Part shown: positions 1 to 6,078 of the stretch, piece by piece
Numbering within the stretch: position 1 is the stretch's first letter
How the letters are laid out: each line of letters starts with the position of its first letter
Assembly: GCA_003660635.1 (NCBI GenBank)
Contig: QMUP01000039.1
Coordinates: 1 to 7,341 of the forward strand
Length of the DNA: 7,341 nucleotides
Source of the DNA: Candidatus Wolframiiraptor sp.
GTDB taxonomy: Archaea; Thermoproteota; Nitrososphaeria_A; Caldarchaeales; Wolframiiraptoraceae
Reading direction: 5' to 3'
The notes under the pieces: model-generated
What the model saw: only the letters and a program-made list of their open reading frames with translations
Told to the model about the DNA's origin: nothing
Databases searched by the model: none
Program-made: the position numbers and the translations under genes

Positions 1-1
1 C

Positions 2-121
2 ATATCTAGAACACCGGAACAAGCTAAAGCCGCGTTGTCACGCCATGATGACGCCGGCTTCATTAAAGTTTTTCCGTTATCGCGGAAAATTCCCGAAAAA
101 TTCTGCCTCTCGACCGCCTAA
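2..121 (+). other. possible 3' tail of an upstream gene (weak)
   Basis: A reading frame is open from the left edge to a TAA at 119-121 (39 residues, beginning ISRTPEQAKAALSRHDD). It ends just before the TATA box of the phosphofructokinase gene, so it could be the C-terminus of a co-directional gene lying outside the window. I do not recognise the peptide. A second frame is also open from position 3 to a stop at 126-128, so openness alone is weak evidence. The flank may simply be non-coding. Confidence 0.22.
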
Positions 122-127
122 CATGTA

Positions 128-142
128 AATATTTATATATTT
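128..142 (+). promoter_or_regulatory. archaeal TATA-box promoter of the phosphofructokinase gene
   Basis: The AT-rich element TTTATATAT lies at 132-140, preceded by the A-rich stretch GTAAATA that can serve as a BRE. Archaeal transcription usually starts about 22-27 bp downstream of the TATA centre, so a start near 160-163 is predicted. That would give a leader of roughly 17 nt that contains the Shine-Dalgarno site. The assignment rests on sequence and spacing only. Confidence 0.65.
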
Positions 143-164
143 TACCTTCATGCATAATCCAAAT

Positions 165-170
165 GGAGGA
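165..170 (+). promoter_or_regulatory. Shine-Dalgarno site of the phosphofructokinase gene
   Basis: GGAGGA lies 8 nt before the ATG at 179, which is ideal spacing. It fixes the start codon, which also agrees with the family N-terminus, where the MRIGLLTGG strand and phosphate loop come first. Confidence 0.75.
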
Positions 171-178
171 TTAGTGGG

Positions 179-1207
179 ATGAGGATCGGGCTATTAACCG
201 GTGGAGGAGACTGCCCTGGACTTAACGCGGTAATTCAGGCAGCGGTGGCGAGGGCGGCTCAGTACGGGTTCGAAGTATTTGGCATAAAAAACGGCTACGA
301 AGGCCTAATAAAAGGCGAGATTGAGCCGCTGAAAAAGGATGATGTTGAAGGAATATATGAAATAGGTGGCACGATGCTCGGTACTTCGAGGAAGAACCCG
401 GTGAAATCCGAGGAAGACGTTAGAAAAGTCATGGAGAACATAAAGAAATTCCAGCTAGATGCCCTGATCACGATAGGCGGAGACGATACCTTGGGCGCTG
501 CCGAAAAACTCTACGAGAGAGGGGTTCCGATAGTCGGGGTTCCGAAGACCATCGACAACGACCTCTCGGCCACCGATTACTCAATAGGATTCTGGACCGC
601 GGTCGACATAATAGCGGACGCGCTCAGCAGACTCCACACGACGGCGCGATCCCATAGAAGGGTTATCATAGCCGAGATCTTCGGTAGATACGCTGGATGG
701 CTTGCCCTGATGGGCGGCTTGGCCGGCGGAGCGCATATAATCCTGATACCGGAAAGACCGTTAACCCTAGATCAGATATGTGAAATAATAAAGAAACGTG
801 AAGAGGAGGGAAAGCACTACACGATAATCGCCGTCGCCGAGGGAGTTAAGATACCGGAGATCGGCGAACTAGTGGCCGCGGCGGCGGAGCGAGACGAATA
901 TGGACACGTGAGGTTAGGCGGGGTCGCGAAGCTCTTGGAGCGGGAGATAAAGAAGAGAACTGGAAAGGATGTCCGGTCAGTGATATTAGGCCATATTCAG
1001 AGAGGCGGTCCACCAAATGCATATGATAGGGTTCTAGGAATAAGACTTGGATATGCCGCGGTTGACTTGGTTAAAGAGAAGAAATTTGGATATGCCGCGG
1101 TTCTCCGCGGAACCGAGATAGTTCCGGTAAAGCTCAGCGAAGTAGTTGGTCAGATGAGAAAGGTTCCAGAAGAGTTCTTCGATTATTTAGGGGTCTTCAC
1201 AGACTAA
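179..1207 (+). CDS. pfp: 6-phosphofructokinase, PfkA family, probably pyrophosphate-dependent
   Basis: This cytoplasmic enzyme of 342 aa interconverts fructose 6-phosphate and fructose 1,6-bisphosphate. Family motifs in order are the N-terminal phosphate loop LLTGGGDCPGLNA (5-17), GGDDT (100-104), PKTIDND (122-128, catalytic Asp126), SHRR (158-161), the FGR variant of the MGR motif (168-170), AEGV (220-223) and GHIQRGG (271-277). ATP-dependent PfkA enzymes normally carry Gly at the second Asp of GGDD and Gly or Ala at the Lys of PKTIDND. Asp103 and Lys123 here are the combination known from PPi-dependent enzymes, which catalyse a near-equilibrium, reversible reaction. The length matches short PPi-PFKs such as those of Thermoproteus tenax and actinomycetes. 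It appears monocistronic, with its own TATA box and Shine-Dalgarno site, and converges on the next gene. Family membership is near certain; the phosphoryl donor is inferred from two residues. Confidence 0.93.
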   Translation: MRIGLLTGGGDCPGLNAVIQAAVARAAQYGFEVFGIKNGYEGLIKGEIEPLKKDDVEGIYEIGGTMLGTSRKNPVKSEEDVRKVMENIKKFQLDALITIGGDDTLGAAEKLYERGVPIVGVPKTIDNDLSATDYSIGFWTAVDIIADALSRLHTTARSHRRVIIAEIFGRYAGWLALMGGLAGGAHIILIPERPLTLDQICEIIKKREEEGKHYTIIAVAEGVKIPEIGELVAAAAERDEYGHVRLGGVAKLLEREIKKRTGKDVRSVILGHIQRGGPPNAYDRVLGIRLGYAAVDLVKEKKFGYAAVLRGTEIVPVKLSEVVGQMRKVPEEFFDYLGVFTD

Positions 1208-1233
1208 ACTCCGCATCACATACTCTCTCTAAA

Positions 1234-2079
1234 TTATTTTCTGAGAATTAACTTCGCGTAATCGGCGAGTTTCTCTGGGATATTCACGTGGGTTGCCTCC
1301 ATAAATCCCTTGAACTCTGGAACGCCGTTAACCTCGTTTACCAAATATTTTCCATCTTCTTCGAAGAGATCGATTCCGATGAATTCTCCGCCTATAACCC
1401 TCGCCACTTTAAGGGCTAACTCCACGAGTTCGTCGTTTAGCTTAATGGCCTCGACCCTCCCTCCCCTCGCCACATTGCTCCTCCAATCATCAACTCCCGC
1501 GATTCTCCTCATCCCTCCAAGGACTTCTTCTCCAAGCACGAGTATTCTTAAATCCCTGTTTCCCCCGTTGACGTACCTCTGGATTAGATGGGTTTTTATT
1601 ACTTGGCTTTGGAAGAGTTCCCTATGCTCTATCACGGTTTTAAGAGATTGATGATCCCTTACGAGCGTGACGAGTCTTCCCCAGCTCCCAATCGGGGGCT
1701 TATCGACAACGGGGTATCCGAGAATTTCTCCGGCCTTTTCAGCGGCCTCGGGATTGAATGCGACCAGGCTTTCGGGGAATAGTATCCCGGCTTTCTTAAG
1801 CTCGCTTAAGGTTAGGATCTTGTCTCCCGCTATCAAAATGGCTCGATAACCGTTTATCGTCTTAACGCCTACCGCCTCTCTAAGAGATGCCGAGTAAACC
1901 GCCCGTTGCATAGATATCGTCCTGATGAATGCGAGGGACGCTGGGGGATCGCTCCAAGAAAGTGGGTTGTACTTGACGTTAGTTAACTTGAGATCGAGTC
2001 CGGACTTCTTTAAAGCCTTCACTATCAGCTTTTCCTCAAGCCTCGGGACATCGAAAATCAACTCAACTTCCGCCGCCAT
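1234..2079 (-). CDS. lysX: LysX/ArgX-type ATP-grasp ligase (LysW-carrier amino acid ligase)
   Basis: This is an ATP-grasp ligase of 281 aa from the chosen start, almost the length of Thermus LysX. Enzymes of this type join the amino group of alpha-aminoadipate (LysX) or glutamate (ArgX) to the C-terminal Glu of the carrier LysW, the first protected step of lysine or arginine synthesis. The N-terminal pre-ATP-grasp domain is followed by GYPVVDKPPIGSWGRLV (121-137, ATP-binding Lys127 and flexible loop), IQRYV (166-170), RDLRILVLG (175-183), NVARGG (202-207) and the metal-binding stretch NEVNGVPEFKGF (248-259). The match to LysX is clear across the GSWGR, ARGG and NEVN..EFK blocks. A GF pair follows EFK where Thermus LysX has NS, so glutamate (ArgX-like) or dual specificity is possible. 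An in-frame ATG at 2109 exists, but the predicted transcript begins downstream of it. No lysW or other pathway gene is visible nearby. Confidence 0.85.
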   Translation of the reverse strand: MAAEVELIFDVPRLEEKLIVKALKKSGLDLKLTNVKYNPLSWSDPPASLAFIRTISMQRAVYSASLREAVGVKTINGYRAILIAGDKILTLSELKKAGILFPESLVAFNPEAAEKAGEILGYPVVDKPPIGSWGRLVTLVRDHQSLKTVIEHRELFQSQVIKTHLIQRYVNGGNRDLRILVLGEEVLGGMRRIAGVDDWRSNVARGGRVEAIKLNDELVELALKVARVIGGEFIGIDLFEEDGKYLVNEVNGVPEFKGFMEATHVNIPEKLADYAKLILRK

Positions 2080-2116
2080 CTCCCCGCGGACTCCAATGTT
2101 TCTTCGCATCTTCCTC

Positions 2117-2128
2117 TATAAAAGTTTC
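2117..2128 (-). promoter_or_regulatory. TATA/BRE promoter of the LysX-type gene
   Basis: Read on the minus strand this is GAAACTTTTATA: a BRE-like GAAAC followed by the TATA element TTTTATA (plus-strand 2117-2123). The predicted transcription start is near 2095. That is inside the N-terminus of the longer ORF but about 16 nt before the ATG at 2079, which favours the shorter protein. Confidence 0.5.
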
Positions 2129-2221
2129 ACAATTAGGTCATGAAAACCAAAGAATCTTAACTATTAATCGCCCATAACCGAGGCTTCCTAAGCACGCGGA
2201 TCCCGCTAAGCGATAGGCGGG

Positions 2222-2237
2222 GAAAAATAGTTATAAC
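2222..2237 (+). promoter_or_regulatory. TATA/BRE promoter of the S26e gene
   Basis: The A-rich BRE-like GAAAAATAG is followed by TTATAAC, with the TATA core at 2231-2236. The predicted transcription start is near 2256-2260. That leaves a short leader that includes GGAGG at 2259-2263 and supports the TTG at 2272 as the start. It diverges from the ligase promoter about 110 bp away. Confidence 0.5.
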
Positions 2238-2258
2238 TTGGTGAAGGAGCGAATCCTT

Positions 2259-2263
2259 GGAGG
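2259..2263 (+). promoter_or_regulatory. Shine-Dalgarno site deciding the S26e start
   Basis: GGAGG ends 8 nt before the TTG at 2272. A weaker GGAG at 2246-2249 precedes the upstream in-frame TTG at 2257, but it probably lies outside the transcript predicted from the TATA element. Confidence 0.6.
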
Positions 2264-2271
2264 CGCTTTCC

Positions 2272-2556
2272 TTGCCGATCAAGAGGAAGAATAGGGGGAG
2301 AGGGAAGGGGTCTAAGGGCCACGAGCCGATGGTCCAATGCGATAATTGCGGAGCCTTTGTTCCCCGGAGTAAGATCCAGAGGGTCACCAGAAGGGTATCC
2401 CTCGTGAGCGGGGATCTGGCCAAGGAACTCAAGAAACAAGGCGCCTACATCGCCGAGAACGTCATCACGAAAAACCTCTGCATAAGCTGTGCAATACATT
2501 ATGGTATTCTAAAGGTTCGGCCTCGGGAGACGCGTAAGAAGTCCGTTCCTTTCTGA
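2272..2556 (+). CDS. rps26e: small-subunit ribosomal protein S26e (eS26)
   Basis: This 94-residue protein is a zinc-binding component of the 30S platform region near the mRNA exit channel. The basic N-terminus MPIKRKNRGRGKG matches the family opening (eukaryotic RPS26 begins MTKKRRNNGRAKKG). Two zinc-ligand pairs follow, CDNC with following GAFVPRSK and CISC with following AIH. The C-terminus is basic (VRPRETRKK). The start is the TTG at 2272 because it puts the conserved N-terminus first, follows GGAGG at good spacing and lies downstream of the predicted transcript start. The longer ORF from the TTG at 2257 would add five residues (MEALS) foreign to the family. S26e occurs in TACK and Asgard archaea and eukaryotes and is not known from Euryarchaeota. 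The gene seems monocistronic. Confidence 0.95.
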   Translation: MPIKRKNRGRGKGSKGHEPMVQCDNCGAFVPRSKIQRVTRRVSLVSGDLAKELKKQGAYIAENVITKNLCISCAIHYGILKVRPRETRKKSVPF

Positions 2557-2570
2557 TCTCTTCCTAAGAT

Positions 2571-2580
2571 AGCGTTTTTG
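2571..2580 (+). terminator. possible oligo-T terminator after S26e
   Basis: A run of five T (2575-2579, in GCGTTTTTG) lies about 19 bp after the S26e stop. Archaeal RNA polymerase often terminates at such U-tracts without a hairpin. The run is short and the call is weak. Confidence 0.3.
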
Positions 2581-2633
2581 AGGGTAGATTGTGTAGATCA
2601 CTAGGATGAGAAATCGGGGTATAAGATAAAGGG

Positions 2634-2643
2634 TATTTATTTT
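2634..2643 (+). promoter_or_regulatory. candidate TATA promoter of the HtrA-like protease gene
   Basis: TATTTATTTT lies behind the purine-rich stretch AGATAAAGGG. The expected transcription start is about 2660-2665, at most a few bases before the ATG at 2669. No Shine-Dalgarno sequence precedes that ATG. Together this suggests a leaderless or nearly leaderless mRNA. Confidence 0.45.
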
Positions 2644-2668
2644 TCTCAGGCTACTTTATGACCGAAGA

Positions 2669-3931
2669 ATGAGGACAATCTACGTTCTAGTGGCGTTATC
2701 TCTGAGCATTTCTCTACTCACCGGGGCTGGGTTATTATTTGTTTATCAAAGGATTACGGATCTAACAGTTAAGATCAACCAGTTTGAGGAATCGACGAAT
2801 CAGTCACTAACCAATCTCCAACATTCCATCAAAAATTGGGTTGCTTCTATAAACGAGAAACTTGGCGAAATGAATCTGACAGGACGTGAACAAACGGTAG
2901 TAGTCATCAAACAAAACCTAACTGCTCCCGAGTTAGTCTATGAAAAAGTTAAGGATTCCGTGGTTTTAATTAAGGCGACTGTGATTGTGGAAACGCTCCT
3001 AGGTAGAACTTATGCGTCAAGTCAGGGATCAGGATTCGTATATGATTCTCTGGGCCATATAGTAACGAACTTCCACGTAATCGAAAACGCCATTAATGTT
3101 GAAGTCTTCTTTCCGGACAGGACTTCCTTTAAAGCAGAGATAGTCGGCTTCGACCCGTACTCCGATATAGCAGTTTTGAGGATCAATTCGGGAAATAAGA
3201 CCTTACATCCCTTAGCTCTGGGAAATTCATCAAACCTTAGGGTTGGACAGCCTGTAATAGCTATTGGAAATCCATTTGGATTCGCGGCCAGCTTAACCTC
3301 AGGCGTCATAAGTCAGCTTGGAAGATGCCTAAGATCTCCTGGAGGAAAGCTCGTTCCAGATGTAATACAATTTGATGCGGCAGTAAACCCTGGCAGTAGT
3401 GGAGGCCCGCTTCTAGATTACTCTGGCAAGGTGATAGGGATTACGACGGCGATTTATTCGCAGACGAGGGAGTTCTCAGGCATAGGTTTCGCCATACCCT
3501 CCAACATAATTTCAAAGGTTGTTTCCTCCATAATTAAGACCGGAAAATATCGGCATCCTTACATGGGGATTCGAGGGGTAGATGTAAACTCTGAGATCGC
3601 TAGGCTCATGAATCTCCCAGAGGCAAGAGGATTCCTGATAACCGGCGTTGAGAAAAACTCTCCAGCTGACAAAGCGGGTTTAAGAGCCGGAAATAAGATA
3701 GAGATGATATCTGAGGGAACTATATGTGGATTTACCGTATATTCGAATGAAAAAATAAATTTGGGCGGAGACGTGATCTTAGCAGTTGATAATGTCAAGA
3801 TATTCGGCATAGCCGATCTCTTAACATATCTCGAAGAACATAAAGAACCAAGTGACCAAGTGGTCTTAACGATTTACCGAGATGGAAGGCTTTTGAACGT
3901 TACTCTGACTTTAGGAGCGTTCCCGCCATAA
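2669..3931 (+). CDS. htrA: membrane-anchored HtrA/DegP-type serine protease with PDZ region
   Basis: This protein of 420 aa is predicted to act outside the membrane as a protein quality-control protease. A hydrophobic segment (about 5-26, no obvious cleavage site) should be a signal anchor. It is followed by a polar, probably coiled stalk (about 28-70). The chymotrypsin-fold domain (about 85-290) has the full triad: His136 in VTNFHVIE, Asp166 in YSDIAVL and Ser244 in NPGSSGGPL. The usual AIGNPFGF block (198-205) and GIGFAIP block (271-277) are present. The C-terminal PDZ region (about 298-416) contains SPADKAGLRAG (331-341) and LGGDVILAVDN (365-375). The roughly 23 residues between these PDZ motifs also occur in relatives I recall, so they are not damage. 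A single PDZ is typical of archaeal and DegS-like forms. Several N-x-S/T sites are present. The family call is secure; substrates are unknown. Confidence 0.95.
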   Translation: MRTIYVLVALSLSISLLTGAGLLFVYQRITDLTVKINQFEESTNQSLTNLQHSIKNWVASINEKLGEMNLTGREQTVVVIKQNLTAPELVYEKVKDSVVLIKATVIVETLLGRTYASSQGSGFVYDSLGHIVTNFHVIENAINVEVFFPDRTSFKAEIVGFDPYSDIAVLRINSGNKTLHPLALGNSSNLRVGQPVIAIGNPFGFAASLTSGVISQLGRCLRSPGGKLVPDVIQFDAAVNPGSSGGPLLDYSGKVIGITTAIYSQTREFSGIGFAIPSNIISKVVSSIIKTGKYRHPYMGIRGVDVNSEIARLMNLPEARGFLITGVEKNSPADKAGLRAGNKIEMISEGTICGFTVYSNEKINLGGDVILAVDNVKIFGIADLLTYLEEHKEPSDQVVLTIYRDGRLLNVTLTLGAFPP

Positions 3932-3933
3932 GC

Positions 3934-4728
3934 CTATTCGAGGTAGACTATTTTGATTCCGTCTTTCCTAAGCAGTGCTCCAGCCGGTCTGATGCCATAG
4001 TATCTGCATGAGAATATGGTTAGTAATCTGTTATTGAATAGGTAGCCGTAGCCCTTGTCCTGTGGTTCATGTGACCTAATCATGAGTTCGAGTCCATTTG
4101 CGTTCATGAATCTTTCGAAGGCGAGTTTACCAAATAACCTGGCTCCACCCCCTCTCCAGCTGGGGGCAAACTCCTCTATGTCTTCACATGGATCGTTCCA
4201 AACGAGTTGGAGGGCCTTCGGATGCTCGGGGTTTATTTCACCCTTTGGGAGTCTCTCGATCTCTTCTATCTTCGTGAGCTTTTGGGGGATGCCGCCGTGG
4301 ATGCAGAAGACTTTACTCCAGATCAGGGTGGCGTAGGGGAGTTGGGAAAAGAGTTCTGCGAATTTCTCATAGAGCTCCGGGTCATAGGTTGAGGTCACGA
4401 CGCTATAGAATCCATACCACTTATTCATCTCCGCCGATTCATGGTTTCCCCTCAGCATCGTGAGTTTCTTACCCCAGCTAAGCTTCAGCTCGAGGAGCGT
4501 GACGATATTCTCTATCTGCTTTGGTCCCCTATCGACGTAATCTCCCAAGAATAATAGGTTCAATCCCTCCTTCTCCGCGATCTTAATCGCATTCATTGTT
4601 GTATCAAAATCTCCATGAGTATCGCCGACGATAAGGAAATCTCCGGATGAATGCCTGATTAGCTGAGGTTCCTTTGAGAATAACTCGCGTGTTCTCTCTA
4701 TTAACTCCACGATTCTCGCTCGCTCCAT
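3934..4728 (-). CDS. PP1-like Ser/Thr protein phosphatase (PPP family)
   Basis: This cytoplasmic dinuclear-metal phosphatase of 264 aa should remove phosphate from Ser/Thr (possibly Tyr) residues. The complete PPP signature is present: GDTHGD (35-40; Asp36, His38), GDYVDRG (62-68; Asp63, Asp66, Arg67), LRGNHE (92-97; Asn95, His96), CIHGG (142-146; His144) and RSHE (218-221; His220). WNDP (177-180) and RGGGARLFG (192-200) resemble the eukaryotic WSDP and RGAGYLFG blocks. The segment corresponding to eukaryotic SAPNYCG is SCRYYGI (240-246). This is close to the crenarchaeal PP1-arch phosphatases, with no regulatory extension. The minus-strand leader ends GAGGAAACG before the ATG, a usable Shine-Dalgarno site. 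The gene follows the transporter by 22 nt and is probably translated from the same mRNA. Its stop is 2 bp from the protease stop. Protein substrates cannot be read from the sequence. Confidence 0.93.
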   Translation of the reverse strand: MERARIVELIERTRELFSKEPQLIRHSSGDFLIVGDTHGDFDTTMNAIKIAEKEGLNLLFLGDYVDRGPKQIENIVTLLELKLSWGKKLTMLRGNHESAEMNKWYGFYSVVTSTYDPELYEKFAELFSQLPYATLIWSKVFCIHGGIPQKLTKIEEIERLPKGEINPEHPKALQLVWNDPCEDIEEFAPSWRGGGARLFGKLAFERFMNANGLELMIRSHEPQDKGYGYLFNNRLLTIFSCRYYGIRPAGALLRKDGIKIVYLE

Positions 4729-4750
4729 CGTTTCCTCATTTCCGAGAGTC

Positions 4751-6037
4751 TTAAGCCCCTTTCTTAAGGATTCCTAGGAGGAGATTAAGTGAAGCGGATA
4801 AGATGAAAGATGGCATGCTTGCCCCCAGCTCAGGAAAGAAATTCGCTATGAGGAAATACGCCGCGATTCCGGCGAACCACGAAAAGATCGTCCTGATCCT
4901 GATCTTAGGGGCTTCATCGTAGAACTCAGAGATGTCAAAGCCCCCGCTCTTCTGTCTGACCGCGTACTCTGAGATTAGAACTCCGAGAAGCGGAACGAAT
5001 AAACCGCCTATCATGAGCAGGAACCACTCATATTCCGTCAAGGGTATGGTCGCCGCGAGAATTAAGCCTATGATAGTCGTGGAGACTATGAGTTTCCATT
5101 GCCTGGTTTTTGGTGCGATGTTTTGAATTGAAACCGCTGTCGAGTATATGTCGGCAAAGCAGTTATCGGTTTCATCGACGAGTATCAGGATGAGCGCCAG
5201 ATTTCCGAAGATGAGCGTTGCGATTGATGAGATTACATCGGTTACTCCCATAATCATGACGAGCGCGGCTCCGAGGAAATAGAACCAGGTGTTCGCAACA
5301 GTATATCCTAAAAACGTCCCAAGGAATCCGCCTTTACTCGTCGATGAGAATCTGTTATAATCGGATATGAGAGGCCACCAAGAAATGGGCATAGCTATTA
5401 CGAGGTCAAGTGCCAGAAGCATCGGAAGAGTTCCATCGCCGGGTTTCATGAAGAGGCTCCAGGTCTCCGGACGGGTCAAAACTTGGAGCGTAATCCATAT
5501 CGTTGAGAGGTAAACAAGCCATATCGCCACTCGTTCAAGCCATTTCCTCACGAAAACCAGCGGTCCGCCTATTGCCAACGCTGCACACCAGATCGCGAAA
5601 ATTATCGTCCAAAAGATTCTTGTGTATGATCCCAGGATAGGGCCGGAGATATTTGCCGCCGCGGCCCCCATTATCATGAGTTCGAATGCCGTCCAGCCGA
5701 TTAGCTGAATCACGTTCAATGCTGTGGGAATATAAGATCCGGACTTCCCGAGGATCGGTCTCAAGCTAACCATCGTCGGGATCGAGTATTCGCTACCGAT
5801 GATCCCCGCCGCCGCTAAAAGGGCGCTGCCGATTAGTGAGCCTATAAGGGACACCACGAATGCATCTATGAGGCTTAAGCCGGGGACTAAGAGGGACCCT
5901 GCCACTAAAACCAGTAAGCCTACGCCGAGGCTCGACCACAGTACAAAGAGATCGATTCCACGTAGGATTTTATGTTCCTTTGGAACGGGCTCGATACCCC
6001 ACTCTGGAGGAGCTCTAATTTCAAATCTCTTCGGCAT
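4751..6037 (-). CDS. cytX: NCS1-family nucleobase permease, CytX-like (putative HMP/pyrimidine transporter)
   Basis: This polytopic membrane protein of 428 aa has about 12 hydrophobic segments (roughly 28-50, 56-80, 100-127, 138-160, 167-186, 203-223, 237-263, 268-287, 312-331, 337-356, 382-400 and 404-424). The N-terminus PPEWGIEPVPKEHKILRGID (10-29) and the blocks SIPTMVSLRPILG (85-97), LNVIQLIGWTAFE (107-119), WWPLISDYNRF (220-230) and DETDNCFADIYSTAVS (288-303) belong to the cytosine/purine/hydantoin (NCS1) permeases. They look most like CytX, which in bacteria is assigned to uptake of the thiamine precursor hydroxymethylpyrimidine, mainly from its linkage to thiamine riboswitches. Only 43 nt precede it, too few for such a riboswitch, and no thiamine gene is in view. 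Substrate is therefore open (HMP, cytosine or another base). It likely shares an mRNA with the phosphatase and perhaps with the radical SAM gene. Confidence 0.82.
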   Translation of the reverse strand: MPKRFEIRAPPEWGIEPVPKEHKILRGIDLFVLWSSLGVGLLVLVAGSLLVPGLSLIDAFVVSLIGSLIGSALLAAAGIIGSEYSIPTMVSLRPILGKSGSYIPTALNVIQLIGWTAFELMIMGAAAANISGPILGSYTRIFWTIIFAIWCAALAIGGPLVFVRKWLERVAIWLVYLSTIWITLQVLTRPETWSLFMKPGDGTLPMLLALDLVIAMPISWWPLISDYNRFSSTSKGGFLGTFLGYTVANTWFYFLGAALVMIMGVTDVISSIATLIFGNLALILILVDETDNCFADIYSTAVSIQNIAPKTRQWKLIVSTTIIGLILAATIPLTEYEWFLLMIGGLFVPLLGVLISEYAVRQKSGGFDISEFYDEAPKIRIRTIFSWFAGIAAYFLIANFFPELGASMPSFILSASLNLLLGILKKGA

Positions 6038-6060
6038 CTTTAAGGAATCGAGAATACCGC

Positions 6061-6078
6061 TGAATTTAATCCTTTTTC
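6061..6078 (-). promoter_or_regulatory. weak candidate promoter before the transporter
   Basis: In the 43-nt gap the minus strand reads GAAAAAGGATTAAATTCA, an A-rich BRE-like stretch followed by the TATA-like GATTAAATT. The predicted start is near 6040, just before the ATG at 6037, which lacks a Shine-Dalgarno site. A leaderless internal promoter is possible, as is plain readthrough from the radical SAM gene. Confidence 0.28.

Noticed and set aside
1241..1246. CTGAGA strings (also near 4970) resembling part of the thiamine riboswitch core
   Set aside because: Both lie inside conserved coding sequence, lack the rest of the riboswitch, and are not upstream of the transporter. The real upstream gap (6038-6080) is too short for that riboswitch.
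1234..2079. RimK or MptN (coenzyme F420/tetrahydromethanopterin glutamate ligase) as identity of the ATP-grasp gene
   Set aside because: The GSWGRLV, ARGG and NEVN..EFK blocks and the 281-residue length fit LysX/ArgX better, although all belong to the same superfamily.
2206..2499. Minus-strand ORFs of 91-97 codons across the S26e gene
   Set aside because: They lie antisense to a clearly conserved ribosomal protein, have no family-like motifs or start signals, and are shadows of its codon pattern.
3720..3790. Apparent insertion in the PDZ region of the HtrA-like protease
   Set aside because: The extra residues between AGLRAG and LGGDVILAVD fit a known variant of the family, and the frame is intact.
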